64,000 nucleotides of DNA, taken from assembly GCA_017163975.1 (NCBI GenBank), contig JAFFSR010000021.1, forward strand, positions 496,001 to 560,000. The letters are read 5' to 3'. Numbering within the stretch: position 1 is the first letter of the stretch; each line of letters begins with the position of its first letter. Below the pieces are notes generated by a model. That model had not been told where the DNA came from. It saw nothing but the letters and a program-made list of their open reading frames with translations, and made no database searches. The stretch comes from Anastatus disparis. Taxonomy: Eukaryota > Arthropoda > Insecta > Hymenoptera > Eupelmidae. A program made the translations under genes and the position numbers. This document shows positions 23,344 to 36,157 of the stretch, piece by piece.

Positions 23344-25651
23344 CTATCTATGGATCACCATGATTACTGTTTTATCTACTTAATGGATAACTGACAGGTG
23401 ATTATCATATTTCAGGCGCATTTCTACCGGACTTTCATATCTGACGTGTCAATTTTAATCAATCTATCATGCTTTACTTTGATTATTTTCCTGATTTCTT
23501 TTATATTTTAATTCAATATACTTGGGCAGAGAGTTTTATAGAGTTTCATAGAGGTTGTGGGTGGCTTTTTTTTATTCCTATTTTTATTATTATTTTTATT
23601 TTTTTGGCGTTTTTCACTTGTTTCTTACTCCTTTTTTCACTTGTATTATATTCATGTGCGTCTTTCACATTATTAATCATGTCACAATATTCTACGGCCA
23701 AGGGCTGCTGCGCCATCTGTGGTTTTCCCACTGACAATGCACTAAGGTCAAATAAACTAATTTAGTGTTTCACACTTTGGCAGCGCTGCCATGTTAAATG
23801 TATGAAGCACTTGCTTCGTGATATCGATAGTAATTCCTCAATACGACTATAAGAGGTGTATAGCTGGTCGACCTATCGTGTTTCCTACTGCCCCACCCGC
23901 TATCACCAGCACCAAACCAGTACCCTTGCACAATGCCACTCTGCACGGAGCTCATATAATTCGGCCTATCGTAGCTTCTACACCATCGCGAGCATTCTCG
24001 TCTGCCACACCTGCCATAAATGCCATAGGACAGTCAGTGAGTAAGAAGAAAGTCGTTGTTCACTCGATTGTCAACGTTTCTGCAGCAGCTGGAGGAGAGC
24101 ATAGTATAAGTATTAAATTGATTGATGATGAATTTAGAGGTGGCGTTGCATTGGCCATTCCAGCAACTAATATTAATAATAATATTAATATTGCAAAATG
24201 GCGTCACGTCGCCAAGCGCACGTATAATCAAATATAATTCTGACTATTTCTATACTTCTCCGTCACGCACTGATTCTACTCTCTTTAAACATTCGCATTT
24301 TATACAAATAAAGGAAATGTTATTAACAAAAAAGAGAAAATTTAATTAAAAGGATTGAGAACGCTAATAGGAAAAACCAAAAGAACTAAAATTTACTATT
24401 TCTTACTTGCTAAACTCGCTTGAAGAAACTCCACTTACTGTAGCGTCGTTAACTTCTAGCAAGACCCATATGAAAGAAAGTGGCAAAGAAGTCGAGGACT
24501 TAGGAAGACTCAAGATAGACGCTGTTGGAGCTGGAGGTGGTAAGATGGTCGCTTAACTCGTGGCTGGTTTCTGGACATTAGCTCCCTTTTTCCGCTCGTA
24601 GACAGGCTTATAACTCTCTTTGCCTTCACAATTTTCTCTCCTTGAAACGGCTGACGATTTCTTTCTATAGGCCCAAAGATGAACGAAAGAAAAAGGTAAT
24701 AGTTCTGCCGCGTTGATCCAACAGGAAAAAAGCTCTTGACTTCTGATCAAAGAATCTTAAGAAAATTCTGCACGTGTGCTTCCAATGCCGGCTCAGTCAA
24801 GAATCACACGTACGTGCGCTCTCAATAACGGCTTATGCAAGAATCTCCTCTTTGAAGAAGAAGGAAGTTCGTCTTTGCCACTTCTTGCTATCTATCTTTG
24901 TTGCTTTTAGCTGCTCTATATCTGCTTTCCTTGTTTCGTATTGCGTCTTAGTTTTTACTTTGATTTATTCAGTTACGAGTCGCTATCGATTGCTTAATCG
25001 ACTCTTGGTCGCAGATCTTCTATCTTTATCACTCTAGTCTTTTCCACACCGTAGTAGAAATACCGATTATCGAAGAATTCTACTCATAGTTATCTCTCAT
25101 TGGTTGATCTTATCTATGTGTGTGCAATTAAAAATAAACATGGAGCGTCACTTCAATCTTTAATCGTATGCGCGTATATTCCTTTTATTCTCCTCATTCC
25201 TTCATAGCCTAAACGTTATAGTACGTCTCTATGTGTTTTACATACGCATTTCACTATATGCCGCTCCCCTTCTTCGCGACTGTGCATATATGCTATACGT
25301 GCTTATACTTCTTGCGTGTATAGCTTCAAGTCATCTGTTTCTTTCATCTCTCTCACTCTCGTGGCGCCACCATGTTAACTTCTGCTTTGTCGCGTTCTTT
25401 CCAACTTCGTGTTGCTGCTCCGTTGTAACTCCTCATGATTCATTTATGTTATAGAAGTTGCAAAGGTGTTGATTAGTGTGTGTGCACATCTTTAGTATCG
25501 TACGCATCTCTGGGTTGGTCGTGGTGTAGTGTGCGCTATGTGTGTATACTTATCTAGAGCTACTGTACTGTTTTCTTCTCGTTATTAATTTAAATTTGTG
25601 TTCTTCGAAGGTGTTTCTTCTAATTGTTAACCTGAGCCACTGGTGCATCTA

Positions 25652-25683
<32 letters not shown>

Positions 25684-26284
25684 CCTTGTGTATATGCGTC
25701 ACGTCCGTAAAACCTTCCTCACTTGTCGTTCGTATGATCAAGATCTTCCTTCTCTTTCTCTCTTGAGTGCATCACTACAGCTGATCCTTCCTGCTGTACT
25801 TCTATTTTTGCGTCTGCTGTTACTTTTAGCTTACTATGAGTATTTTCTCTAATATTTAACTTTCCATTTGAATCGATTATTTTTTTTTTTTATAACTACT
25901 CATTAATTTATTTTCATTGCTGGTTTTTCCCTATAATTTTCTCAACCCTTCTTCACATTTTTTAATTTCTTACGCTTGAAGAAAAATCATTTAAAAGAAC
26001 TTTAAAAATAAAACATACGCTCGTTTGTTATAAATTCATTTTTTTATACTTAATTAATAAACTATTCAAATGTTATTACTTGTGATGTATTTTATACATC
26101 ACAAAATTCAAATCTAAGATAAAATTTACTGAATAAGTTTACAAACTTTCCTAATACATATTTTTATTATAAGAGGTTATGAACAATCTAGCATCTTAAC
26201 GTGGCCTAGATCCTTTTGCCATCACATGCCACTGCTGATCCGCGAGTGGCTAACCGATAGGGGCTTCGTGATCAAGTGTGGCAG
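23344..26284. other. Gene-poor segment between satellite blocks
   Basis: Composition is less A/T-rich than the surroundings. Several ORFs of 60-140 codons (for example 23818-24237, rich in Ala/Ile/Val/Pro) show no recognisable family, so they are not called as genes. From about 24900 to 25850 the plus strand is pyrimidine-rich. No splice-linked exons could be assembled. Confidence 0.4.
25652..25677. repeat. (GT)n microsatellite
   Basis: Thirteen GT dinucleotides. Confidence 0.95.
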
Positions 26285-27190
26285 GCCTAACGAATTTTTA
26301 CTCAGGTTCCTGCTGAATATTTCGTTAATTTTTTTCAGAATATTTATACAATATTCCGTTGAACGATTTGAAAATTTGTTGTTACCTACTAACATAATCT
26401 TTATGAAATCTTTCAGGATTTTTTTACGAAGTATTCCAGTAAAAGTAATCTTTCTAGCAAATACTTCGTTAAAGGTTTTCGAAATATTCATCTAATATTC
26501 TACTAAACGATTTGAAAATTCATTGAGATTATTCTACGAAACCTTTATGGAATCTTTTACAAATTTTCAACAAAATATTTCAATATAAGAATGCCGCAAT
26601 CTACTGCTGAACGGTTTAAAAATTTAATGAGATCTTTGGCAAAATTTTCATAAAATCTTCTATAAATCTTTTAAAAAAACAACGTTGAAAGACTTCTTCT
26701 ACAGCAATATTTTGTGAAAGATCTTCCTAATATTAATGTAATATTTCTCTGACGGATGTGAAAATTGGGATCTTATGACGAAATCTTCATGAAATCTTAC
26801 ACAAAATATTCCAGTGAAAGAATGCCGTATCATCTAGCGAAATATTTTGCAAAAGATTTCTGAGATATTTATGTAGCATTTGGTAAAAAAGTTTTAAAAT
26901 TCATTGAGATTTTGTAACAAAATCTTTATCAAATTTTCAGGAACATTTCATGAAATATTTCAGTAGAAGAATACTGCGATCTTCCATTGGAATATTTTAT
27001 GAAAAATTCCTGGAATATTTATGTAATATTCCGCAAATTTAAAAATTTATTAAAATCTTTCAATGAAATCTTCGTAGAATTTTTCAGAAATCTTTCATGA
27101 AATATTTTATTTTAACATCCTACTAATATTTTGAAATATTTCGTGGAAATTTCCTAGAATAATCATGGAAGATTTTGTTAAAATATTCCA
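26285..27190. repeat. Diverged satellite block, ~140-bp units
   Basis: The phrases ATATTCC-CTGAACGATTTGAAAATT, ATCTTTATGAAATCTTTCAG and TGAAATATTTCAGTA recur about every 130-150 bp. They match the logic of the 21280-22225 satellite (GAAATATTTATG, GAATCTTCC, ATATTCCGCTGTACGATTTT) but are clearly older. It is non-coding. Confidence 0.7.
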
Positions 27191-27200
27191 CGCTATGTGG

Positions 27201-27202
<2 letters not shown>

Positions 27203-27247
<45 letters not shown>
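27203..27247. repeat. (TA)n microsatellite
   Basis: About 22 TA units directly after the satellite block. Confidence 0.95.
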
Positions 27248-27249
<2 letters not shown>

Positions 27250-27332
27250 GAAATAATATATTAAATGTCTCTGTTATTACGATCTAAGTATTTTGCTGAA
27301 TGGCTTTTGGCAATCGGTTAATCAATAAGTAA

Positions 27333-28731
27333 CACTGAAAAAAAGCCCAATGCACACGCTGCGAAGTCGGTTGTTGTGAATTATTCGGACAGCATTTGCA
27401 GCTATTAATAACGGAAAATCGCAATATAAGAGTGCGTAACAATATCGCAGCTAATCATTCCAACTTTCTGTATAAAAGATTACATTGATCGGAGCAGAGC
27501 GTTGCGACTGAGCTGCATTATGGCTCGCTACGGCTCTCCGTAGTCTACGGTACAGAAAGTTGAATCCAAGCACAGCGACTAAACTGCTTTGTCGCTCGCT
27601 ACGGCTCTCCGTAGTCTATGGCACAGAAAGCTGAATCCGAACACAGCGATTTATTGCGTGGTCGCTCGCTTAGAATGCCGATCTCAAGCGTTGCGACAAC
27701 GCTTTGAACACGCTTGCTTGATTAATCAATAACATTGAAAAAATGATCATTTTTACTTCCTTTTATATTTTTTTTTTATGTTCATCTAATTATGTGAATT
27801 CATAATTTTGAACTATTTTTAAAAATTTATAATTTATAAGTACAGTTATTAATGCTTTGATATGTTTGATTATTTTTTGTTCATTTTTAGATTCATTAGG
27901 ACATATTTAAATTTAAATAGTTAAAAAACTATACTAATAAATCTATTAACAAATCTAAAAATAAAACAAATAAAAAATTGAGAAAGAAAATAACTTTTTT
28001 TAACAAACAATTTATGTGATTATGGATAATAACATTTATGAAGTTATTACTAAACATTAGATTACCTTAATTATTTTGTACTAAATTTCATACGCAAGTT
28101 GTATTCACTTGCCGTAAAAGGGAAAATATTTACAGATGATTTTTATGCCATTTTAAATTCTTAATTAATTTAGGTACATAATAAATAATTAATAAATTTT
28201 AATGAGTAAAAAATACTCATAACCTAGTAGAACTAAGATTTATTGGTAATATCGTCACTACATATTTACACATGATATCTGATAAAAATGTATTTGTACG
28301 TTTTCTTCAAAACAAAGTGCGTTGGAATAAAGAAAATCTTATGATTGATTAAAAATGACTGTTTTAAATACTTTCCCGCAAATTGAGGTGTTTTTAGAAA
28401 TTTTCTTCGTTATCGCTGAAATTTATTCGTTCTTTATAAAAAAAATATTAAGTCAAGTTATTAAATATCAAATCAACTTAGGCAGTTTTTGTGTATATTC
28501 AATAGTGATTTTTCACCTAACAGGTGAGTTTGATATGTTTTAATAGAAAATTTATTAAAACATCAATTTAACCAAAAAATTTGAGTAAATAAAAATATTC
28601 CATTACTTTGAATTTTCAACCACAAAAATTTTCATTTTTATTTTGGAAACCAAATGGAACATATTCCCAGACTTATTGATTTTTATTATTTAGCCGTGTA
28701 AATTGATGTGAAATTTTTCGTATGTGTATAT

Positions 28732-28803
<72 letters not shown>

Positions 28804-28975
28804 ACAAGTTCTACGGATTTAATGTTATAACTAAAAGTATTATTTTATTAAAATTTCATAAATTGGAATAAAATAATATATGAGCGAAAATAATTTCAAA
28901 TAAATTTCAAAGATATATTGGTACATCTTTAAAAGTTTAAACTTCAAATATCACTTTTTTTAAACAGTTTTTAAA
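27333..28975. repeat. Outer left arm of the giant palindrome
   Basis: It pairs with 35920-37634. It contains two internal direct copies of a ~75-bp unit with GCTACGGCTCTCCGTAGTCTA (near 27528 and 27598). It also has a conserved frame of ~60 codons (28355-28543) mirrored on the opposite strand at 36412-36612; that frame duplicates only because the arms do. The (TA)n run at 28734-28801 is mirrored at 36095-36150. Confidence 0.8.
28734..28801. repeat. (TA)n microsatellite in left arm
   Basis: About 34 AT/TA units. It is the mirror partner of the one at 36095-36150, slightly longer. Confidence 0.95.
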
Positions 28976-29157
28976 CAGTGACTATTCTATTACATTAAAA
29001 AATACACAACTGTTTGCGAATAAATTATTCTTTTTCGAAACTATGAAACAAAATTCATTTTTTTTAAATCTATATTGCACGGTACCTTGAAAATTTCATT
29101 AATAGTATCAAATCTTTTCGAAAAATGATATAAATGATTTCTGCATAAATAGTATGG

Positions 29158-29362
29158 AAAAAAGCAAATTGTCGAAGGTTCTTTCATTAAATATAATTTA
29201 AACCACGAGAGAGGTTGAGATTTGAGACCTTGAGACACCTTGCGATTTGTTTATTGAAGGAAAAAAAGCAAATTTTCGAAGGTTCTTTCATTAAATATGA
29301 TTTAAACCACGAGAGAGGTTGAGATTTGAGACCTTGAGACACCTTGCGATTTGTTTATTGAA
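29158..29362. repeat. Tandem duplication of ~103 bp
   Basis: The unit containing GAAGGTTCTTTCATTAAATA, ACCACGAGAGAGGTTGAG and CACCTTGCGATTTGTTTATTG occurs twice in a row with only a few differences. It looks like a recent local duplication. The other arm of the nested element has a single partial copy. Confidence 0.85.
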
Positions 29363-29793
29363 TCTTTATTGATCTGCCTGAACCTTAAAGGAACGGTAAC
29401 TGGTCATTCGACCCTATGTTTTGCTGAATCAAATGTATAAAGCATTTAATTAAAAATATATGTTGTTGTACAGTACTAAATATTTATGTTGTTTGAACTA
29501 ATAATATAAATAATAATAACCCTGGTAGAAAGTTGAGCATATTTTCAGTATATCATCCCGTATTTTATGGGCAGTCGCGATCATATGCTTATAGATATCG
29601 CGATAAACCTTCATTACTCTTAACGAATTATCGCGATGGTATCGGGAGAATATGCTCAATGTTGAATTATACTATATTCATAAACAGCATATTACAAAGT
29701 GCGAGTGAGCACGCATATGGGAACATGGTTAGTGAGAAAGGGAAAGGCTGTTCACTCCTTGTTTCCTTTTTGGTTCCTAAACGGACAGTCTTC

Positions 29794-30046
29794 CACTGTA
29801 AAAAAAAGGAAAATCACGTCGTTGGTCGACGATTTCAATGCGACCATGCACTGTCGAGGTTATTTAACTTCGTTCAACGGCGACATTTTAACGTGCTTTG
29901 TGTGATTTCACGTAAACTAAACACAAGATTTTTAGGTTAAATTAGTTAGATTTCGTGCTTCAACGATATTAAATAACATCGACGGCGTATGGTCGCATTG
30001 AAATCGTCGACCAACGACGTGATTTCTCGCTATTTTTTTTACAGTG
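29794..30046. mobile_element. CACTG-ended MITE, 253 bp
   Basis: The termini are CACTGTAAAAAAAAGGAAAA and TTTTTTTTACAGTG. Inner arms contain CACGTCGTTGGTCGACGATT, TTCAATGCGACCAT and their exact complements. The ORF at 29533-29940 runs through an arm and is not a gene. Confidence 0.8.
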
Positions 30047-30353
30047 TATTTTCTCACACTAAGTTTCCATATGCACTCGCTTACTTGCACTTCGCACTCA
30101 CTGATTTTACATGGATATTTTATTCATAATCATACCGTGTATGTTCGCAAATAAATTTAAGTTATACAATAAAGAACAGAAAATTTTAACGCTATTACAA
30201 TAACAGTATATGTATCTTTAATAATTTTAGAATTAAGTTAAGTCAATATAACCCGCACATATAGTGATGAAGATAGATGCTTATAGAAGACGAAGCGTTG
30301 AGTGATGCGCGCGCAGCTAACATTCAGTATTCACAATCATAGGATAGATTGTA

Positions 30354-30674
30354 CACTGAGAGAATATTGGTATAAATGCTGCACTTACTAGTACAGCAGA
30401 ACTCTAAAACGCATGAATTGATTCGTCCTTTGATTTGGTGCTGCTGCTGTCCCGAAACAGTGCAGCATTCGTCTTAGTCTTGCGCTTATGATATACAAAA
30501 AGCGCCTACGATATCTGAAAAGCGCCTCTGGTGGACGAAAAGAGAAACTCAGCTGATGTATATTAGTCGTTTTGGGACGGCTGGGCCCCCGAATCTTGTG
30601 GCGCTTCTGCACGAATCGACGATGCAGCGGCTGTACTTAGAGTTTCCAGCAGACGAGCCAATGTTCTCTCAGTG
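30354..30674. mobile_element. CACTG-ended MITE, 321 bp
   Basis: The termini are CACTGAGAGAATATTGG and CCAATGTTCTCTCAGTG, with TA on both outer sides (possible 2-bp target duplication). The interior is GC-richer (CTGCTGCTGTCCCG, AAAAGCGCCT repeated) but not convincingly coding. Confidence 0.7.
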
Positions 30675-31293
30675 TACAAACGGGCGCCATCGCGGGCAGC
30701 ATGTATATATATACAGATTCGCTTTCTATAAACGATTTTAATTGAAAAATATTTACAACTCATATGAATTGTAATAATGAATATTATAATATTTATAATT
30801 TATTTCAAATCAGAAGAAAAAAATTTTAATTATTTTAGTGATTATATTTTATATCAACTCTGTAGTCTTTAATATATTATCGTGTATACATCGGTCACTT
30901 ATCGCGACTGCGTAGCGACGAGATACAGCCAACAGTTAGTTATCTGAGCATATCTTTATCCTTAATTTTCTACCAGGAAAGACATAGGTTTTAATTAAAA
31001 AACATTATTTCAAATTTTTAAATATAAATGTAATTTAATTCATAAAATAAAGTTTTAATAAAATATTTATTTGAAATTAAGAAAGAAGTTTTACACAATG
31101 TTATACAATGAGAAAATAAATTAACCTTTAAGTTATGCTGACTTCGATACTGCGAAATGCGCACGTCTTAACAGTTAAAATCACAATATTTAAACATTTT
31201 TTATTTATTGAAATTTAAACATTCAGTATATGAATAAAATATGAGAAATAAGAAATAAAATATATTTTAAGTCTTTCAACTTTTTCTTGATTA

Positions 31294-31360
31294 TATTAGT
31301 TATTGTAAAAAAAAGATATCTTTGATTAGAAAAAGACGAATATACTCGACCTGCTCTTAA
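31294..31360. mobile_element. Fragment of the TTAA hairpin family
   Basis: TTTGATTAGAAAAAGACGAA, then TATACTCGACCTGCTCTTAA, matches the right end of the element at 38470-38858. The rest of the element is not apparent. Confidence 0.65.
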
Positions 31361-31626
31361 ATTTTTTGTTTTAGTTTTCTTAAAAATTATTTGCGTGGTT
31401 TAAATTATATTTAATGAAAGAACCTTCGACAATTTGCTTTTTTCCATACCATTTATGCAAAAATCATTCATATCATTTTTCGAAAAGATTTGATACTATT
31501 AATGAAATTTTCAAGGTACCGTGCAATGTAGCTTTTAAAAAAGTGAATCTTGTTTCATAGTTTCAAAAAAGAATAATTTATTCGCAAATAGTTGTGTATT
31601 TTTTAATGTAATAGAATAGTCACTGT

Positions 31627-33690
31627 TAGTCTAAGCGCCAGACAGGTTACAGTAGCCTCTTTAATTTAGATTGACCCACTAAGGTTTTTCAATGTATTTT
31701 GACCTCTTGAACATGAAAATCGATGGTGGATTTCGATCCGGATGTCGAATAAATTGTTATAAACAATTTAATTGTTTATAACGCTATAACGATTAAACAA
31801 AAAGAGATACAAAAATCTTGTAAAATACTTTTTTTTGCAGCTTTTTAAAACAAATACACTTGATTTCGAATCATGCTATTTGGATAATTACAACTTGAGA
31901 TATTGTTAATTAATTACAAATCGACGAGATAAACTCGTCGCGCTTGATGAAATTCGAATATATTTCAGGTTCTATCAAACATTTTTGATCGATTAAGGTC
32001 TCATTTTGAAGGTAAAAGTATTTTTTATAAAACTATACTACTTGGAGCTATTTATAAACATCGATAAACAAAAGGAGACTGATCAAAGTGAGAATTAAAG
32101 CACTTTTTTCCTATTTCAATTGTTTATAACGCTACAACGTTTAAACAAAAAGAGATGAAAAAATCTTGTTTCATACTTTTTTCTGCGGCTTTTTAGAACA
32201 AATACACCCGATTTTGAGTCATGCTATTTAGATAATTACAACTTGAGATATTGTTAATTTATTGCAAATTGACGAGATAAACTTGTCGCGCTTGATGAAA
32301 TTCGACTATATCTCAGGTTCTATCAAACATTTTTGTTCGATTAAGGTCTCATTTCAAAGGTAAAAGTATTTTTTACAAAACTATACTACTTGAAGCTATT
32401 TATAAACATTGATAAACAAAAGGAGACTGATCAAAATGAGAATTAAAGCACTTTTTTTTCCTATTTCAATTGTTTATAACGCTACAACGTTTAAACAAAA
32501 AGAGATGAAAAAATCTTGTTTCATACTTTTTTCTGCGGCTTTTTAGAAGAAATACACCCGATTTTGAGTCATGTTATTTAGATAATTACAACTTGAGATA
32601 TTGTTAATTTATTGCAAATTGACGAGATAAACTCGTCGCACTTGATGAAATTCGACTATATCTCAGGTTCTATCAAACATTTTTGATCGATTAAGGTCTC
32701 ATTTTAAATTTAAAAGTATTTTTTTACAAAGTATACTACTTAGAGCTATTTATAAACATCGATGGACAAAAGGAGACTGATCAAAATGAGAATTAAAGCA
32801 CTTTTTTTTCCTATTTCAATTGTTTATAACGCTACAACGTTTAAACAAAAAGAGATGAAAAAATCTTGTTTCATACTTTTTTTTGCAGCTTTTTAAAACA
32901 AATACACTTGATTTCGAATCATGCTATTTGGATAATTACAATTTGAGATATTGTTAATTAATTACAAATCGACGAGATAAACTCGTCGCGCTTGATGAAA
33001 TTCGAATATATTTCAGGTTCTATCAAACATTTTTGATCGATTAAGGTCTCATTTTGAAGGTAAAAGTATTTTTTACAAAACTATACTACTTGGAGCTATT
33101 TATAAACATCGATAAACAAAAAGAGACTGATCAAAATGAGAATTAAAGCACTTTTTTCCTATTTTAATTGTTTATAACGCTACAACGTTTAAACAAAAAG
33201 AGATGAAAAAATCTTGTTTCATACTTTTTTCTGCGGCTTTTTAGAACAAATACACCCGATTTTGAGTCATGCTATTTAGATAATTACAACTTGAGATATT
33301 GTTAATTTATTGCAAATTGACGAGATAAACTTGTCGCGCTTGATGAAATTCGACTATATCTCAGGTTCTATCAAACATTTTTGTTCGATTAAGGTCTCAT
33401 TTCAAAGGTAAAAGTATTTTTTACAAAACTATACTACTTGAAGCTATTTATAAACATCGATAAACAAAAGGAGACTGATCAAAATGAGAATTAAATCACT
33501 TTTTTATTATTTCAATTGTTTATAACGCTACAACGTTTAAACAAAAAGAGATGAAAAAATCTTGTTTCATACTTTTTTCTGCGGCCTTTTAGAACAAATA
33601 CACCTGATTTTGAATCATGCTGTTTCGTTAATTACAACTTGCGATATTGTTAGTTTATTGCAAATCAACGGTACGAAGCCGTAAAAAATT
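31627..33690. repeat. Inner left arm: ~350-bp tandem units
   Basis: After a ~150-bp boundary segment (GCGCCAGACAGG, ATCGATGGTGGATTTCGATC), units begin TTGTTTATAACGCTACAACG at about 31770, 32117, 32468, 32819, 33168 and 33517. Each unit carries AAAAAGAGATGAAAAAATC, TTGACGAGATAAACT-GTCGC, GGTTCTATCAAACATTTTTG and AAGGAGACTGATCAAAATGA. Two unit subtypes alternate, differing at many shared sites (ATTTCGAATCATGC against ATTTTGAGTCATGC). The array is mirrored at 33955-35770. Confidence 0.85.
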
Positions 33691-33818
33691 AGGTACAATA
33701 ATTAAATCTATTAATCTATTTTTATTAATAATAAAAAACAAATAAAGAAATATAAATAGAGAGGTAACATTAAAATATTTAGAAAAAAATTATATTATTT
33801 ATTCAACTTAAGGATAAT

Positions 33819-34094
33819 TTACTTATTTTTACATGTATTATTTTTCATGCATGCACAAAAAGTACAGCATGATGTGTTTTTTTTACAAAAGCAAGCTTTT
33901 GTATTACAAACTTTGCAATGACACGGTGACACTAAGTCATCAAGAGGTGGAAAAATTGTTTTAAAAAGCCGCAGAAAAAAGTATTTAACAGGATTATTGT
34001 ATCTATTTTTGTTTAAACGTTGTAGCGTTATAAACAATTGAAATAGCAAAAAAAGTGCTTTATTTCTCATTTTGATCAGTCTCCTTTTGTCCAT
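33819..34094 (-). pseudogene. Cys-rich C-terminal tail, possibly of a transposase
   Basis: This minus-strand frame straddles the right arm (first ~45 residues, made of repeat sequence) and the unique centre of the palindrome (last ~45 residues). The central part reads PPLDDLVSPCHCKVC, then TKACFCKKNTSCCTFC, ending CMKNNTCKNK. Closely spaced CxC pairs and a terminal C-x-N are typical of Cys-rich CXC-type tails at the end of some arthropod transposase-like proteins and of tesmin/TSO1-type proteins. Only this tail is left, so the palindrome probably derives from the 3' end of a larger element. Family assignment is tentative. Confidence 0.5.
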
Positions 34095-36092
34095 CGATGT
34101 TTATAAATAGCTCTAAGTAGTATACTTTGTAAAAAAATACTTTTAAATTTGAAATGAGACCTTAATCGATCAAAAATGTTTGATAGAACCTGAGATATAG
34201 TCGAATTTCATCAAGTGCGACGAGTTTATCTCGTCAATTTGCAATAAATTAACAATATCTCAAGTTGTAATTATCTAAATAACATGACTCAAAATCGGGT
34301 GTATTTCTTCTAAAAAGCCGCAGAAAAAAGTATGAAACAAGATTTTTTCATCTCTTTTTGTTTAAACGTTGTAGCGTTATAAACAATTGAAATAGGAAAA
34401 AAAAGTGCTTTAATTCTCATTTTGATCAGTCTCCTTTTGTTTATCAATGTTTATAAATAGCTTCAAGTAGTATAGTTTTGTAAAAAATACTTTTACCTTC
34501 AAAATGAGACCTTAATCGATCAAAAATGTTTGATAGAACCTGAAATATATTCGAATTTCATCAAGCGCGACGAGTTTATCTCGTCGATTTGTAATTAATT
34601 AACAATATCTCTAGTTGTAATTATCCAAATAACACAATACAAAATCGGGTGTATTTGTTTTAAAAAGCCGCAGCAAACAGTATCTAACAAGATTTTTGTA
34701 TCTCTTTTTGTTTAAACGTAGCGCTATAAACAATTGAAATAGCAAAAAAGTGCTTTATTCTCATTTTGATCAGTTTCCTTTCGTTTATCGATGTTTATAA
34801 ATAGCTCCAAGTAGTATAGTTTTGTAAAAAATACTTTTACCTTCAAAATGAGACCTTAATCGATCAAAAATGTTTGATAGAACCTGAAATATATTCGAAT
34901 TTCATCAAGCGCGACGAGTTTATCTCGTCGATTTGTAATTAATTAACAATATCTCAAGTTGTAATTATCCAAATAGCATGATTCGAAATCAAGTGTATTT
35001 GTTTTAAAAAGCTGCAAAAAAAAGTATGAAACAAGATTTTTTCATCTCTTTTTGTTTAAACGTAGCGCTATAAACAATTGAAATAGCAAAAAAGTGCTTT
35101 AATTCTCATTTTGATCAGTCTCCTTTTGTCCATCGATGTTTATAAATAGCTCTAAGTAGTATACTTTGTAAAAAAATACTTTTAAATTTAAAATGAGACC
35201 TTAATCGATCAAAAATGTTTGATAGAACCTGAGATATAGTCGAATTTCATCAAGTGCGACGAGTTTATCTCGTCAATTTGCAATAAATTAACAATATCTC
35301 AAGTTGTAATTATCTAAATAACATGACTCAAAATCGGGTGTATTTCTTCTAAAAAGCCGCAGAAAAAAGTATGAAACAAGATTTTTTCATCTCTTTTTGT
35401 TTAAACGTTGTAGCGTTATAAACAATTGAAATAGGAAAAAAAAGTGCTTTGATTCTCATTTTGATCAATCTCCTTTTGTTTATCAATGTTTATAAATAGC
35501 TTCAAGTAGTATAGTTTTGTAAAAAATACTTTTACCTTTGAAATGAGACCTTAATCGAACAAAAATGTTTGATAGAACCTGAGATATAGTCGAATTTCAT
35601 CAAGCGCGACAAGTTTATCTCGTCAATTTACAATAAATTAACAATATCTCAAGTTGTAATTATCTAAATAGCATGACTCAAAATCGGGTGTATTTGTTTC
35701 AAAAGGCCGCAGAAAAAAGTATTTAACAAGATTTTTGTATCTCTTTTTGTTTAAACGTTATAGCGTTATAAACAATTAAATTGTTTATAACAATTTATTC
35801 GACATCCGGATCGAAATCCACCATCGATTTTTGTGTTTAAGAAGTCAAAATACATTAAAAAAACCTTGGTGGGTCAATCTAAATTAAAGAGGCTACTGTG
35901 ACCTATCTGGCGCCTAGACTATGTTTGAAAACAGTTTGAAAAAAGTGATATTTAAAGTTTAAATATTCAAAGATGTACCAATATATCTTTGAACTTTATT
36001 TAAAAACATTTTCGTTCATATATTATTTTATTCCATTTCATGAATTTTTAATAAAAGAATACTTTTAGTTATAATATTAAATCCGTAGAGCT

Positions 36093-36157
<65 letters not shown>

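Larger units (their letters stand above)
28976..31625. mobile_element. 2.65-kb DNA element nested in the left arm
   Basis: It opens CAGTGACTATTCTATTAC and closes GTAATAGAATAGTCACTG. Inverted arms of about 240 bp continue through TTCGCAAACAG, GGTACCTTGAAAATTTCATT and AAAGCAAATTGTCGAAGGTTC. It is present only in the left arm of the giant palindrome; the right arm is continuous at the equivalent point (~35920-35945). It therefore inserted after the palindrome formed. No transposase was found. Inside it lie two smaller hairpin elements and a fragment of the TTAA family. Confidence 0.75.

Noticed and set aside
23818..24237. 139-codon ORF as a host gene
   Set aside because: No motif, no splice context and overlapping open frames in other phases; biased Ala/Ile/Pro composition may keep it open by chance.
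29533..29940. 135-codon ORF
   Set aside because: It runs through an arm of the MITE at 29794-30046 and a GAGCATATTTTC palindrome; no protein motif.
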